Source of the DNA: Paucibacter sp. PLA-PC-4
GTDB lineage: Bacteria > Pseudomonadota > Gammaproteobacteria > Burkholderiales > Burkholderiaceae_C
Assembly (NCBI RefSeq): GCF_026241155.1
Contig: NZ_JAPFGP010000004.1
Location: 248,001 to 312,000 of the forward strand
Direction: 5' to 3'
DNA length: 64,000 nt
The notes under the pieces are model-generated. The model saw nothing but the letters and a program-made list of their open reading frames with translations, ran no database searches and was not told the DNA's origin. Each line of letters starts with the position of its first letter. Positions within the stretch are counted from its first letter, which is position 1. The translations under genes were made by a program, and so were the position numbers. Positions 10,638-20,443 of this stretch are shown piece by piece.

Positions 10638-10712
10638 GCGATGAAGCTTGTTTACAAAGCAGCCAAGAAAAAGGCGCGGCTGATGGCCGCGCCCTGCGAT
10701 GGACTGAAGATT

Positions 10713-11036
10713 TTAGACGCGGAAGGACTCACCGCAGCCGCAGCGGTCCTTCTCGCGCGGATTACGAAACTTGAAGCCCTCGTTGAGGCCTTCGCGCACG
10801 AAATCCAGCTCGGTACCTTCAAGATACGGCAAGCTCTTCGGGTCGATCAAAATCTTCACGCCATGCCCCTCGAAGATCACGTCCTCTGGCGTCACGTCGT
10901 CGGCGTACTCGAGCTTGTAGGCCAGGCCAGAACAGCCGGTGGTCTTGACGCCCAGACGCACACCCACGCCGCGCCCGCGCTTGGCGATATAGCGCGTCAC
11001 ATGACGTGCAGCCGCCTCAGTCAGAGTCACAGACAT
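10713..11036 (-). CDS. iscA: Iron-sulfur cluster assembly protein IscA
   Basis: A-type carrier that takes clusters from IscU to [4Fe-4S] targets. The 107 residues match IscA in length and hold the three invariant cysteines, Cys35 (KTTGCSGL), Cys99 and Cys101 (CGCGESF). The related ErpA is normally encoded elsewhere; placement between iscU and hscB favours IscA. Confidence 0.96.
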   Translation of the reverse strand: MSVTLTEAAARHVTRYIAKRGRGVGVRLGVKTTGCSGLAYKLEYADDVTPEDVIFEGHGVKILIDPKSLPYLEGTELDFVREGLNEGFKFRNPREKDRCGCGESFRV

Positions 11037-11048
11037 GCCGATTGCCCC

Positions 11049-11435
11049 TTACTGCGTGTGCTTGGCGCGGTAGTCATCGACCGCAGCCTTGATCGCGTCT
11101 TCGGCCAGGATGGAGCAGTGGATCTTCACCGGCGGCAAGGCCAGCTCTTCAGCGATCAAGGTATTCTTGATCTCCAGCGCCTGGTCCAGCGTCTTGCCCT
11201 TGACCCATTCGGTCACAAGCGAGCTCGACGCGATCGCCGAGCCGCAGCCATAGGTCTTGAACTTGGCGTCCTCGATCAGGCCGGTGGCCGGGTTGACCTT
11301 GATCTGCAGTTTCATCACATCGCCGCAGGCCGGCGCGCCGACCATGCCGGTACCGACCGAATCGTCGCCCTTCTCGAAGGCGCCGACATTGCGGGGGTTT
11401 TCGTAGTGATCAACGACTTTTTCACTGTAGGCCAT
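11049..11435 (-). CDS. iscU: Fe-S cluster scaffold protein IscU
   Basis: Scaffold on which [2Fe-2S] clusters are built. The 128 residues contain the cluster cysteines Cys37 (GAPACGD, with the key Asp39), Cys64 (YGCGSAI) and Cys107 (KIHCSIL). The chaperone recognition motif LPPVK lies just before the last cysteine. It is 26 bases downstream of iscS and 12 bases ahead of iscA. Confidence 0.98.
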   Translation of the reverse strand: MAYSEKVVDHYENPRNVGAFEKGDDSVGTGMVGAPACGDVMKLQIKVNPATGLIEDAKFKTYGCGSAIASSSLVTEWVKGKTLDQALEIKNTLIAEELALPPVKIHCSILAEDAIKAAVDDYRAKHTQ

Positions 11436-11461
11436 GATGTTTCTCCAACGTTGTTCTTAAA

Positions 11462-12682
11462 TCAGTGGGCAGTCCACTGGATGGTCGAGATGTCGATGCC
11501 ATCCTTGTACATATCCCACAGCGGCGATAGCTCACGCAGCTTGGCGACTCGGTCTTTCAAGACCGTCACCGCATAGTCGATTTCTTCAACCGTCGTGAAG
11601 CGGCCGATGGTCATGCGCAGCGAGGAATGTGCCAGCTCATCGCTGCGACCCAGCGCGCGCAAAACATAGCTGGGTTCCAGGCTGGCCGAGGTGCAGGCCG
11701 AGCCTGACGACACCGCCAACCCTTTGACGCCCATGATCAGCGACTCGCCTTCGACATAGTTGAAGGAGATATTCAGGTTGTGCGGAACGCGATGCACCAG
11801 ATCACCATTGACGAAGACCTGCTCGATACCGCTGAGGCCGTCCAGCAGGCGTTGGTGCAGCATGCGGATGCGTGCGCCCTCCTCGCCCATCTCGTTCTTG
11901 GCGATCTCAAAGGCCAGGCCCATGCCGACGATCTGGTGGGTAGCCAGCGTACCCGAGCGCATGCCGCGCTCATGGCCGCCACCGTGCATCTGAGCTTCCA
12001 GGCGCACGCGCGGCTTGCGGCGCACGAACAGCGCACCGATACCCTTGGGGCCGTAGGTCTTGTGCGAGGCCAAGCTCATCAGGTCGATGGGCAGCTGTGT
12101 CACATCGATCGCGATCTTGCCGGTGGCCTGGGCCGCATCAACGTGGAAGATGATGCCCCTTTCGCGGCAAATATTACCGATCGCCACCACATCCTGGATC
12201 ACACCGATCTCGTTGTTGACAAACAGCACCGAGACTAGGATCGTGTCCGACCGCAGCGCGGCCTGGAAGACTCCCAGATCCAGCAGACCGTTTTCCTGAA
12301 CATCCAGATAGGTGACCTCAAAGCCTTGGCGCTCCAGCTCGCGGCAAGTATCCAAGGTGGCTTTGTGCTCGGTCTTCAGGGTGATGATGTGCTTGCCACG
12401 CGTCTTGTAGAACTGCGCCGCACCCTTGACCGCCAAATTGATCGACTCGGTCGCACCCGATGTCCACACGATTTCACGCGGATCGGCATTGATCAGCGAT
12501 GCGACCTGCTCGCGCGCCTTCTCGACCGCCGCTTCCGCTTCCCAGCCCCAGGCATGGCTGCGCGAGGCCGGATTACCAAAATGCTCGCGCAACCAGGGGA
12601 TCATCGCTTCGACCACACGCGGGTCCACCGGCGTCGTCGCGCCGTAATCCAGATAGATGGGAAAGTGGGGCGTCATGTCCAT
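11462..12682 (-). CDS. iscS: Cysteine desulfurase IscS
   Basis: PLP enzyme that removes sulfur from cysteine and supplies it for Fe-S clusters and tRNA thiolation. The 406 residues include [14 protein letters not shown], the PLP lysine in [12 protein letters not shown] and the mobile catalytic cysteine in [14 protein letters not shown] start at the ATG giving [14 protein letters not shown]; translation of the DNA further upstream has no family resemblance and runs into iscR. A second ATG two codons later is also possible. The ribosome-binding site is weak. Confidence 0.97.
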   Translation of the reverse strand: MDMTPHFPIYLDYGATTPVDPRVVEAMIPWLREHFGNPASRSHAWGWEAEAAVEKAREQVASLINADPREIVWTSGATESINLAVKGAAQFYKTRGKHIITLKTEHKATLDTCRELERQGFEVTYLDVQENGLLDLGVFQAALRSDTILVSVLFVNNEIGVIQDVVAIGNICRERGIIFHVDAAQATGKIAIDVTQLPIDLMSLASHKTYGPKGIGALFVRRKPRVRLEAQMHGGGHERGMRSGTLATHQIVGMGLAFEIAKNEMGEEGARIRMLHQRLLDGLSGIEQVFVNGDLVHRVPHNLNISFNYVEGESLIMGVKGLAVSSGSACTSASLEPSYVLRALGRSDELAHSSLRMTIGRFTTVEEIDYAVTVLKDRVAKLRELSPLWDMYKDGIDISTIQWTAH

Positions 12683-12711
12683 GAGATGCGACTGCTCTTT
12701 GGTTTGATGGA

Positions 12712-13245
12712 TTACTTGTTGAAGGCGTTGCCGAGGGCAAACACCGAATTCGGCGCAGTAATGCGGATAGGCTTGACCACAGGCGTCGTCGAGATCGCGC
12801 GCTTGATTGGCGCCTCCTCTATCGTCACGCCCTTGGCCAACTGATCCTCGACCAGCTTGCGCAACGACACCGAGTCCAGATACTCGATCATCTTGGCATT
12901 CAGGCTGGTCCAAAGTTCATGCGTGATGCAGCGACCGGTGTCCTCGCCCATGCAGTTTTCCTTGCCGCCGCAGCCGGTCGCATCGATTGGCTCATCGACA
13001 GCGACGATGATGTCTGCCACCGTGATCTCGTCAGACTTGCGGCCCAGCGAGTAACCGCCGCCGGGTCCGCGCGTGCTTTCGACCAGCTCGTGCCGACGCA
13101 GCTTGCCGAACAGCTGCTCCAGATAGGACAGCGAGATCTGCTGGCGTTGGCTGATCGCCGCCAGCGCGACCGGGCCGCCGTTTTCACGCAGCGCCAAATC
13201 GATCATCGCCGTGACAGCGAAACGACCTTTGGTTGTAAGACGCAT
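12712..13245 (-). CDS. iscR: Fe-S cluster-sensing regulator IscR
   Basis: Rrf2-family repressor that binds a [2Fe-2S] cluster and shuts off the isc operon when clusters are plentiful. The 177 residues start with [14 protein letters not shown] and contain a winged helix. The cluster ligands appear to be Cys92, Cys98 and Cys106 with His109 (CGGKENC...CITH); the last spacing is two residues longer than in E. coli. A strong AAGGAGA site fixes the start. It is first in the operon and lies behind a palindrome resembling an IscR site. Confidence 0.97.
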   Translation of the reverse strand: MRLTTKGRFAVTAMIDLALRENGGPVALAAISQRQQISLSYLEQLFGKLRRHELVESTRGPGGGYSLGRKSDEITVADIIVAVDEPIDATGCGGKENCMGEDTGRCITHELWTSLNAKMIEYLDSVSLRKLVEDQLAKGVTIEEAPIKRAISTTPVVKPIRITAPNSVFALGNAFNK

Positions 13246-13346
13246 GAGACTCTCCTTCGGTCCAACAAGACCATGGGGCGGTACAACAACAGAATCAGCA
13301 AGCTGAGCGACCCGGCACCCGCCCGGCGCGGGGGTTAACCCTTGGG

Positions 13347-13372
13347 TATGCCTGAGCATTTTACTCAATTAT
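13347..13372 (-). promoter_or_regulatory. Candidate type 1 IscR operator upstream of iscR
   Basis: On the minus strand this segment reads ATAATTGAGT, AAAAT, GCTCAGGCATA. It is an imperfect palindrome that resembles the known type 1 IscR consensus (outer ATA/TAT, TTGA and TC-GG half sites, A/T centre). It lies about 100 bases upstream of the iscR ATG, as expected for autorepression by [2Fe-2S]-IscR. Promoter elements could not be placed with confidence. Confidence 0.55.
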
Positions 13373-13439
13373 TCAGAAGCTTGCTGGGAGCGCTCCCGGG
13401 CACCCAGCGCTAGCGCGGCGAAACGGCGCGAACTGACAG

Positions 13440-15572
13440 TCAGGAACGGCCGCGCGTCGTCGGCTTGGCGCTGTCCAGTGGCACCAGATTGTCGTGCACG
13501 GCGGCGCCGAAGGCCTGCTCGCGCAGTTGTGCGAGTTGGTCGCGCACCCGAGCCGCCTTTTCGAACTCCAGATTGCGGGCATGCTCCAGCATTTGGCGCT
13601 CCAGTTGGGCGATACGCTTGCCCAGATCCTTCTCAGATAGATCCTCGACCGCCGCGGCCTGCACCAGCTTGTCGTCGTCGCGGCCAGGCTTGTCCGAGTA
13701 AACACCCTCGATCAATTCCTTGATGCGCTTGTTCAGCCCACGCGGGGTGATGCCATTGGCCTCATTGAAGGCGATCTGCTTGGCACGGCGACGCTCGGTC
13801 TCGTCGATGGCCTTGCGCATCGAATCGGTGATCCGGTCTCCGTAAAGGATGGCCTTGCCATTGAGGTTGCGCGCGGCCCGTCCTATGGTCTGGATCAAGC
13901 TGCGCTCGGCGCGCAGAAAGCCCTCCTTGTCGGCGTCCAGGATGGCCACCAGCGATACCTCGGGGATGTCCAGTCCCTCACGCAAGAGATTAATGCCCAC
14001 CAACACATCGAAGGACCCCAGGCGCAGATCGCGCAGGATCTCGACACGCTCCACCGTGTCCACGTCCGAGTGCAGATACCGCACTTTGACGCCGTTGTCG
14101 CTTAGATAGTCGGTGAGCTGTTCGGCCATGCGCTTGGTCAGCGTGGTGATCAGCACCCGCTCATTGACATCGACGCGTAGCCGGATCTCGCCCAGCACAT
14201 CGTCGACTTGGTGGGTGGCCGGCCTCACCTCGATGATCGGATCGACCAGACCGGTAGGCCTCACCAGTTGCTCGACGACCTGGCCGGCGTTCTCCTTTTC
14301 GTAAGCGGCCGGTGTGGCCGAGACGAACACCGCCTGACGCATCTTGCGCTCGAACTCGTCGAACTTCAGCGGCCGGTTGTCCATAGCCGACGGTAGACGG
14401 AAGCCATACTCCACCAATGTCGTCTTGCGTGCCCGGTCTCCGTTGTACATGCCGCCGAACTGGCCGATCAGCACATGGCTCTCGTCCAGGAACATCAGCG
14501 CATCGGGCGGCAGATAGTCCACCAAGGTAGGGGGCGGCGAACCCGGCTCGGCGCCGGACAGATGGCGAGTGTAGTTCTCGATACCCTTGCAGTGGCCGAC
14601 CTCCTGCAGCATCTCCAGATCAAAACGGGTGCGCTGCTCGATGCGCTGTGCCTCGACCAGCTTGCCGTCCTTGACGAAATGGGCTACGCGGTCGCGAAGC
14701 TCCTGCTTGATGCCGTCCATCGCCGCCAGCACGCGCTCGCGCGGCGTCACGTAGTGGCTGCTCGGGTAGACGGTAAAGCGCGGGATCTTCTGGCGGATTT
14801 TTCCGGTCAGCGGGTCGAAGAGCTGTAGGGTCTCGACCTCGTCGTCGAAGAGCTCTATGCGCAGGGCCAGCTCCGAGTGCTCGGCTGGAAACACATCGAT
14901 GGTGTCGCCGCGCACGCGGAAGTGCCCGCGCGTGAACTCCATCTCGTTGCGCGTGTACTGCATCCGTATCAGCTGGGCGATCACATCGCGCTGGTCCATC
15001 TTGTCGCCGCTACGCAGCGTCATCACCATCTGGTGGTAGTCGGCCGGGTTGCCGATGCCGTAGATGGCCGAGACCGAGGCCACGATCACGACATCGCGCC
15101 GCTCCAGTAGGCTCTTGGTGCAAGACAGCCGCAGTTGCTCAATGTGCTCGTTGATCGCGCTGTCCTTCTCGATGAAGAGGTCGCGCTGTGGAACATAGGC
15201 CTCAGGCTGGTAGTAGTCGTAATAGCTGACGAAATACTCGACCGCGTTCTTAGGGAAGAACTCCCGGAACTCGCTGTAGAGCTGGGCCGCCAAGGTTTTG
15301 TTGGGCGCGAAGATGATGGCCGGCCGGCCCAGCCGAGCGATCACATTGGCCATCGTGAAGGTCTTGCCCGAGCCGGTCACGCCCAGCAGGGTCTGGAAGC
15401 TCAGGCCATCATTAATGCCCTCGCAGAGCTGGGCGATGGCCGTCGGCTGGTCACCTGCCGGTGCAAAGGGCTGGAAGAGCTGGAATGGCGAGCCTTCGAA
15501 AGACACGAATTCTCCCTTCGGCTCCTCGCTAGGGCTTTCGGGGTTCTCAATGGCGACGGGGGCAGATTGCAT
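13440..15572 (-). CDS. uvrB: Excinuclease ABC subunit UvrB
   Basis: Damage-verifying helicase-like subunit of nucleotide excision repair. The 710 residues show Walker A GVTGSGKT, the beta-hairpin region [12 protein letters not shown], the helicase motif FLDESHV and a C-terminal UVR domain ([24 protein letters not shown]) that binds UvrC. I chose the ATG at 15572. An upstream in-frame TTG would add nine residues but has a poorly spaced ribosome-binding site. No LexA-type box was recognised upstream. Confidence 0.97.
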   Translation of the reverse strand: MQSAPVAIENPESPSEEPKGEFVSFEGSPFQLFQPFAPAGDQPTAIAQLCEGINDGLSFQTLLGVTGSGKTFTMANVIARLGRPAIIFAPNKTLAAQLYSEFREFFPKNAVEYFVSYYDYYQPEAYVPQRDLFIEKDSAINEHIEQLRLSCTKSLLERRDVVIVASVSAIYGIGNPADYHQMVMTLRSGDKMDQRDVIAQLIRMQYTRNEMEFTRGHFRVRGDTIDVFPAEHSELALRIELFDDEVETLQLFDPLTGKIRQKIPRFTVYPSSHYVTPRERVLAAMDGIKQELRDRVAHFVKDGKLVEAQRIEQRTRFDLEMLQEVGHCKGIENYTRHLSGAEPGSPPPTLVDYLPPDALMFLDESHVLIGQFGGMYNGDRARKTTLVEYGFRLPSAMDNRPLKFDEFERKMRQAVFVSATPAAYEKENAGQVVEQLVRPTGLVDPIIEVRPATHQVDDVLGEIRLRVDVNERVLITTLTKRMAEQLTDYLSDNGVKVRYLHSDVDTVERVEILRDLRLGSFDVLVGINLLREGLDIPEVSLVAILDADKEGFLRAERSLIQTIGRAARNLNGKAILYGDRITDSMRKAIDETERRRAKQIAFNEANGITPRGLNKRIKELIEGVYSDKPGRDDDKLVQAAAVEDLSEKDLGKRIAQLERQMLEHARNLEFEKAARVRDQLAQLREQAFGAAVHDNLVPLDSAKPTTRGRS

Positions 15573-15707
15573 CGGGGTTTCCCAGGACTCGGGCCGCAAG
15601 CCCTCTAGAATTCGCAGGCTTGCGCATCATCAACAGCCCGACAGGGTAGCGCAGGCGCCGTTCGATTGTTCGAGCGCTCTTGCCACCGTCATGTCAGGAA
15701 TCCGTCC

Positions 15708-16910
15708 ATGTCCTTGTTTGCCGCCGTCGAAATGGCCCCCCGCGACCCGATCCTGGGTCTGAACGAGCAGTTCAATGCCGATACCAACCCCGCCAAGGTT
15801 AATCTGGGGGTCGGCGTCTACTACGACGAGAACGGCAAGCTGCCGCTGCTGAAGTGCGTGGCCGAGGCCGAGGCCGCGATGCAGGCCGACCCAAAGGCGC
15901 GCGGCTATCTGCCGATCGACGGTATCGCCGCCTATGACAAAGCCGTGCAGGGACTGGTATTCGGCCCTGACAGCGCCATCTTGGCGGCCAAGCGGGTGGC
16001 CACTGTGCAGGCCATCGGCGGCACCGGCGGCCTGAAGATCGGCGCCGACTTCCTGAAGCGCCTGAACCCCGGCGCCACCGTGCTGATCTCTGACCCGAGT
16101 TGGGAGAACCACCGCGCGCTGTTCACAAACGCTGGCTTCCCGGTTCAGACCTATCCCTACTACGACGCCGCCAAGCTGGGCATCAACTTCAACGGCATGC
16201 TGGCATCGCTGAGTGGCGCAGCCGCCGGCACCGTGGTCGTGCTGCACGCCTGCTGCCACAACCCAACGGGATATGACCTGACTCCCGCCCAATGGGAGCA
16301 AGTGGTAGCCACCGTCAAGGCGCGTGGCCTGGTCGCCTTTCTGGATATGGCCTACCAAGGCTTCGGCGAAGGCATCGCCGAAGACGGCGCGGTGATCCAG
16401 CAATTCCTCGCCGCCAATCTGGACTTCTTCGTCTCGACAAGCTTCTCCAAGAGCTTCTCGCTCTACGGTGAGCGCGTCGGCGCGTTGAGCGTGGTCTGCG
16501 CTTCGGCCGAGGAGACCAGCAAGGTGCTGAGCCAGCTGAAGATTGTGATCCGCACCAACTATTCCAACCCGCCAACCCATGGCGCCCAGGTAGTTGCGAA
16601 CGTGCTGTCGACCCCGGCACTGCGCGCGCTCTGGGAAGAGGAACTGGCCGGCATGCGCCTGCGCATCCGCGCGATGCGACAGGCGCTGGTGAGCGCGCTT
16701 CAAGCGGCTGGCGTGAGCCAGGACCTGAGCTTTGTGACCCGCCAGAAAGGCATGTTCAGCTACTCCGGCCTGAATGCCGCGCAAATGCAGCGACTGCGCA
16801 GCGAGTTCGGCATTTATGGTGTCGATTCGGGCCGTATTTGCGTGGCCGCGCTGAACGAAAAAAACCTGCCGGCTGTCGCGCAGGCGATGGCGGCGGTGCT
16901 GCGCGACTGA
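15708..16910 (+). CDS. Aromatic/aspartate aminotransferase, class I
   Basis: PLP-dependent transaminase of the aspartate/tyrosine type (TyrB/AspC family), 400 residues. It moves amino groups between aspartate or aromatic amino acids and 2-oxoglutarate. Visible family features are ILGLNEQFNADTNPAKVNLGVGVYYDE, the cofactor-anchoring ACCHNPTGYD and the PLP lysine in SFSKSFSLYGERVG. The ATG has an AGGAA site 7 bases upstream. The choice between AspC and TyrB cannot be made from the sequence alone. It is divergent from uvrB. Confidence 0.93.
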   Translation: MSLFAAVEMAPRDPILGLNEQFNADTNPAKVNLGVGVYYDENGKLPLLKCVAEAEAAMQADPKARGYLPIDGIAAYDKAVQGLVFGPDSAILAAKRVATVQAIGGTGGLKIGADFLKRLNPGATVLISDPSWENHRALFTNAGFPVQTYPYYDAAKLGINFNGMLASLSGAAAGTVVVLHACCHNPTGYDLTPAQWEQVVATVKARGLVAFLDMAYQGFGEGIAEDGAVIQQFLAANLDFFVSTSFSKSFSLYGERVGALSVVCASAEETSKVLSQLKIVIRTNYSNPPTHGAQVVANVLSTPALRALWEEELAGMRLRIRAMRQALVSALQAAGVSQDLSFVTRQKGMFSYSGLNAAQMQRLRSEFGIYGVDSGRICVAALNEKNLPAVAQAMAAVLRD

Positions 16911-17038
16911 CACTCTGCCCGCCAGAAAGAGTAGGCATGCGCAGTTTTAACGGCTTTGCCACCCGGCAAGCCGCATAATGCTGCACTGCACCATTTCTTT
17001 TGCAGTACTGTCACCCCATCTAGCTACCGAGGTCCTCC

Positions 17039-18328
17039 ATGCTGTATCAGCTCTACGAAACCCAGCGCGCGCTGATGAGTCCATTTGCGGAGTTCGCGGG
17101 CGCCTCGGCCAAGCTCTACAGCCATCCGCTCTCGCCCTTCGCGCATGGCCCGATGGCCCATCGGGTCTCGGCCGGGCTGGATCTGATGCACCGGCTGGCC
17201 AAGGACTATGAGAAGCCCGAGTTCGGGATTCGCGGCGTCGAGGTCGACGGGATCGAGGTGGCGGTGCAGGAGCTGGTGCCGGTCGAGCTGCCTTTTTGCC
17301 GGCTCCTGCGCTTCAAGCGATACACCGATGATCTGGCCGTGCTGGCCAAGATGAAGGATCAGCCAACTGTGCTGGTGGTGGCGCCACTGTCGGGTCACCA
17401 CAGCACGCTGCTGCGCGACACCGTGCGCCAGTTGCTGAAGGATCACAAGGTCTTCATCACCGACTGGACCGATGCACGCATGGTGCCTCTGGACCAGGGC
17501 GCCTTCCATCTCGACGACTACATCGCCTATGTGCAAGAGTTCATCCGCCATATTGGTGCGGCCGAGTGCCATGTGATCTCCGTCTGCCAGCCCACCGTGC
17601 CGGTGCTGGCCGCGATCTCACTGATGGCATCAAAGGGCGAGACCACGCCGCGCAGCATGACGATGATGGGCGGCCCGATCGACGCCCGCAAGAGCCCCAC
17701 GGCCGTCAACAATCTGGCGATGAACCGCAGCTTCAGCTGGTTTGAGACCAATGTCATCTACCGGGTGCCAACCAATTTCCCGGGTGCGCAGCGCGCGGTC
17801 TACCCCGGCTTTTTGCAGCACACCGGATTTGTCGCGATGAATCCAGACCGGCATCTAAGCTCGCATTACGACTACTTCCTCGACCTGGTGAGAGGCGACG
17901 ACGACAGCGCCGAGTCGCACCGTCAGTTCTACGACGAGTACAACGCGGTTCTGGACATGCCGGCCGAGTACTACCTGGACACCATCAAGACCGTGTTCCA
18001 GGACTTCGCCCTGGTCAACGGAACCTGGGAAGTCAAGGGCCAGTTGGTGCGCCCGCAGGACATCCAGGGCACGGCCCTGCTTACCATCGAGGGCGAGCTC
18101 GATGACATCTCGGGCGCCGGCCAAACCCGTGCCGCGCATGAGCTGTGCTCGGGCATCGCCCCCGAGCACCAGTACCACTATGACGCGATCGGTGCGGGCC
18201 ACTACGGCATCTTCTCGGGCCGCCGCTGGCGCGAGAAGGTCTACCCCGAGGTGCGCGATTTCATCCTCAAGTACGACCGCCCGCTGACCGCACCTGCGCG
18301 CAAGACACGGAGCAAAAAGTCCGCTTGA
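17039..18328 (+). CDS. phaZ: Intracellular polyhydroxyalkanoate depolymerase, thiol type
   Basis: Mobilises stored polyhydroxybutyrate granules. The 429-residue protein matches the Ralstonia eutropha intracellular depolymerase family, which uses a cysteine in place of the lipase serine. Here the nucleophile motif is [11 protein letters not shown] with the cysteine at residue 183, the position reported for the Ralstonia enzyme. No signal peptide is present, as expected for a granule-associated enzyme. Its stop overlaps the start of the following ferredoxin gene. It indicates that the organism makes PHB. Confidence 0.93.
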   Translation: MLYQLYETQRALMSPFAEFAGASAKLYSHPLSPFAHGPMAHRVSAGLDLMHRLAKDYEKPEFGIRGVEVDGIEVAVQELVPVELPFCRLLRFKRYTDDLAVLAKMKDQPTVLVVAPLSGHHSTLLRDTVRQLLKDHKVFITDWTDARMVPLDQGAFHLDDYIAYVQEFIRHIGAAECHVISVCQPTVPVLAAISLMASKGETTPRSMTMMGGPIDARKSPTAVNNLAMNRSFSWFETNVIYRVPTNFPGAQRAVYPGFLQHTGFVAMNPDRHLSSHYDYFLDLVRGDDDSAESHRQFYDEYNAVLDMPAEYYLDTIKTVFQDFALVNGTWEVKGQLVRPQDIQGTALLTIEGELDDISGAGQTRAAHELCSGIAPEHQYHYDAIGAGHYGIFSGRRWREKVYPEVRDFILKYDRPLTAPARKTRSKKSA

Positions 18329-18999
18329 GCGTCTTGGCCCCGACCGCCGACTTCGTCGCCCGCATCGATGCGGCGCTGCCGCAGACCCAGTGCACGCGCT
18401 GTGGCTATCCGGACTGCCTGAGCTATGCCCAGGCCGTTGCGGCTGGCGCGGCCGGCATTAACCAGTGCCCGCCCGGCGGTGCCGAGGGTGTTGCGCGCCT
18501 AGCCGCCATCACCGGCAGGCCCGCGCTGCCGCTGAGCGCCGAGCATGGTGTGGAAGGCCCCCGTCAACTGGCGGTGATCGACGAGGACTGGTGCATCGGC
18601 TGCACGCTGTGTATCAAGGCCTGTCCGGTCGACTGCATCGTCGGTGCACCTAAGGCCATGCATGTGATCGTCAACGATCAGTGCACCGGCTGCGAGCTCT
18701 GCGTGCCGGCCTGCCCCGTCGACTGCATCACGTTGCTCAATGTCAGCGGCGAGCGGACCGGCTGGCAGGCTTGGAGCGCGGCCCAGGCCGAAGAGGCCCT
18801 GCAGCGCCACCGCTTCCATCAGCAGCGCCTTCCCCGCGCGCGACAGGAAAACGAGGCCCGGCTGCAGGCCAAGGCCGAGGCCAAGCTCGCCAATCTGGCC
18901 GAGGCCAGCAAGCTCACGGACCCAGCCGCGCTGGACCGCAAGCGCAGCATGATAGAAGCCGCGCTGGCGCGCGCCCGGGCCCAGCGCAAAAGCGATTGA
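18325..18999 (+). CDS. rnfB: RnfB-like electron-transport ferredoxin subunit, stand-alone
   Basis: Iron-sulfur protein of the RnfB/RsxB family, 224 residues. The N terminus has the cluster motif CTRCGYPDC followed by NQCPPGG, and two [4Fe-4S] ferredoxin motifs follow, [15 protein letters not shown] and [16 protein letters not shown] Lys/Glu/Ala-rich helical tail of about 60 residues ends the protein. The start is a TTG that overlaps the phaZ stop (TTGA), with GGAG 12 bases upstream. No other rnf/rsx genes adjoin it, so the partner is unknown. This phaZ-rnfB-nth order is seen in relatives. Confidence 0.88.
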   Translation: MSVLAPTADFVARIDAALPQTQCTRCGYPDCLSYAQAVAAGAAGINQCPPGGAEGVARLAAITGRPALPLSAEHGVEGPRQLAVIDEDWCIGCTLCIKACPVDCIVGAPKAMHVIVNDQCTGCELCVPACPVDCITLLNVSGERTGWQAWSAAQAEEALQRHRFHQQRLPRARQENEARLQAKAEAKLANLAEASKLTDPAALDRKRSMIEAALARARAQRKSD

Positions 19000-19023
19000 G
19001 ACTCAGGCCCTCGGGCATACGCC

Positions 19024-19686
19024 ATGAACAAGCAAGACATCGCCGCCTTCTTCGCCACCCTGAAGGCGGCCAACCCTTCGCCGCAGACCGAGCTGGAATA
19101 CAGCAGCGTGTTCGAGCTGCTGGCCGCCGTACTGCTGTCGGCCCAGGCTACCGATGTCGGCGTCAACAAGGCCACGCGCCGGCTTTACCCGGTCGCTAAC
19201 ACGCCGGCCAAGATTCTGGCGCTCGGCGAGGACGGCCTGGCCGGCTACATCCGCACCATCGGCCTGTACCGCACCAAGGCCAAGAATCTCTACAAGACCT
19301 GCCAGATCCTTCTCGAGCAGCATGGCGGCCAGGTGCCGCGCTCTCGAGAGGCACTTGAAGCCCTGCCCGGCGTCGGCCGCAAGACCGCCAATGTGGTGCT
19401 CAATGTCGCCTTCGGTGAGCCAACGATGGCGGTGGACACGCATATCTTTCGGCTCGGCAACCGCACCGGCCTGGCGCCCGGCAAGAACGTGCTGGATGTC
19501 GAGCAGGGCCTGCTCAAGCGCATCCCGGCCGAGTATTTGGTCGACGCCCATCACTGGCTGATTCTGCATGGCCGCTATGTCTGCCAGGCTCGCAAGCCCT
19601 TGTGCGGGCAATGCCAGGTGAGGCCCTTGTGCGATCTGGGCCGCGCGCTGGGGCCCTCTACAATCGGCGTTAATCCCGCCCCATGA
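19024..19686 (+). CDS. nth: Endonuclease III
   Basis: DNA glycosylase/AP lyase that removes oxidised pyrimidines. The 220 residues carry the helix-hairpin-helix LPGVGRKTANVVL with the catalytic lysine, the catalytic aspartate in VDTHIFRLGNR, and a C-terminal [4Fe-4S] motif with spacing C-X6-C-X2-C-X5-C (CQARKPLCGQCQVRPLC). It lies 24 bases downstream of the RnfB-like gene. That neighbour could help maintain the cluster, but this is only suggested by position. Confidence 0.97.
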   Translation: MNKQDIAAFFATLKAANPSPQTELEYSSVFELLAAVLLSAQATDVGVNKATRRLYPVANTPAKILALGEDGLAGYIRTIGLYRTKAKNLYKTCQILLEQHGGQVPRSREALEALPGVGRKTANVVLNVAFGEPTMAVDTHIFRLGNRTGLAPGKNVLDVEQGLLKRIPAEYLVDAHHWLILHGRYVCQARKPLCGQCQVRPLCDLGRALGPSTIGVNPAP

Positions 19687-19701
19687 TTCACTTAGGAAGC
19701 C

Positions 19702-19917
19702 ATGCCTAGCATCACCGATCTTCTCGACCGGGTAGAGCGCCTGCTGCTGCGCCATGATGAATTGAAGCGCACCAACGCGCTGCTGCAGGAGCAGGTGCAA
19801 AGCCTGGGCCAGGAGCGCGACAGCCTGCGCTCCCGCCTCGGCGCGGCACGGCTTCGCATTGATGCGCTGCTGGAGCGGCTGCCTGTCGAGAGTGAGTCCG
19901 GAAAGAACAAGTCATGA
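19702..19917 (+). CDS. ZapB-like coiled-coil protein (TIGR02449 type)
   Basis: Protein of 71 residues that is nearly all coiled coil from residue 5 to 62 (heptads in LLDRVERLLLRHDELKRTN and later Leu-rich repeats). It ends with a short charged tail. It overlaps zapA by ATGA, so the two are translationally coupled. Proteins of this size directly upstream of zapA are usually described as ZapB-like or TIGR02449 cell-division proteins. I infer a role at the Z-ring with ZapA; no direct evidence is in the sequence. Confidence 0.8.
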   Translation: MPSITDLLDRVERLLLRHDELKRTNALLQEQVQSLGQERDSLRSRLGAARLRIDALLERLPVESESGKNKS

Positions 19918-20222
19918 AGCAAATGGAAGTCACCATCATGGGCCAGAGCTATCTGCTCGGCTGCCCCGAAGGTGGAGAAGCGACGCTGAGTCGTGCGGTT
20001 AGCCAGGTGGACCGTGAGATGAGTGCGATCCGCGACGCCGGCAAGGTCAAGGCGCGCGAGCGTATTGCTGTGCTGGCCGCGTTGAACCTGGCCTATCAGC
20101 TTGCCGATGGCCCGGCCGCCACCACACCGGCACGCGCCGACGAGAACCAGACCGCCCCCGAACTCGAAGCGCTCATTCGACGTCTCGATGAAGCCCTTGG
20201 CCACGACGGCCAATTGCTTTGA
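19914..20222 (+). CDS. zapA: Cell division protein ZapA
   Basis: FtsZ-binding protein that bundles FtsZ filaments, 102 residues. It has the ZapA N-terminal beta strand region (MEVTIMGQSYLLGCPEG), the helix with VDREMSAIRDAGKVKARERIA and AALNLAYQL, followed by the dimerisation coiled coil. Its start overlaps the stop of the ZapB-like gene. The 6S RNA gene follows within 20 bases, the order found in many proteobacteria. Confidence 0.94.
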   Translation: MKQMEVTIMGQSYLLGCPEGGEATLSRAVSQVDREMSAIRDAGKVKARERIAVLAALNLAYQLADGPAATTPARADENQTAPELEALIRRLDEALGHDGQLL

Positions 20223-20227
20223 GCGCA

Positions 20228-20233
20228 TAGAAT
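20228..20233 (+). promoter_or_regulatory. -10 element of the 6S RNA promoter
   Basis: TAGAAT lies 7 bases upstream of the predicted 6S RNA 5' end at 20241, the correct distance for a transcription start. No good -35 is present at 17 bases. The element overlaps the end of the zapA region. Confidence 0.5.
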
Positions 20234-20240
20234 GTAGGCG

Positions 20241-20411
20241 TCCATCGCGTTCGCGTGAGTCTTATATTTCCTTGACCGATGCTCTATGAGCAAGGGCTTG
20301 GAACATCGCCTGGTTGGTGTGATCGTCTCGCGTCAGATGAACCCGAAGCTTGGCTGACCTTGCCCACCTGAATCCCCGGGTTCAGGAATGCGGCTCACGG
20401 CTCGCGGTGGA
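20241..20411 (+). ncRNA. ssrS: 6S RNA (ssrS)
   Basis: Global regulator RNA that binds sigma70-RNA polymerase in stationary phase. The 5' arm TCCATCGCG pairs with the 3' arm CGCGGTGGA, and CGTGAGTC pairs with GGCTCACG, closing a long rod. Internal segments resemble E. coli 6S RNA: CCTTGACCGAT (cf. CCTTGAGCCGAT), GGTTGGTG, and the hairpin CACCTGAATCCCCGGGTTCAGG (cf. CACCTTGAACC...GGTTCAAGG). Its position just after zapA is the classical one. The ends are accurate to a few bases. No terminator follows before the next gene. Confidence 0.88.
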
Positions 20412-20443
20412 CACCTTACACAAGCACGGGCCTGCTCCACACC

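Noticed and set aside
13376-13430. Stem GCTGGG/CCCAGC after uvrB as a terminator
   Set aside because: No T-run follows on the minus strand and the loop is long and self-complementary; function unclear.
16948-16980. Hairpin between the aromatic aminotransferase and phaZ (CGGCTTTGCC with GGCAAGCCG) as a terminator
   Set aside because: The pairing is good but no T-run follows on either strand, so I did not call it a terminator.
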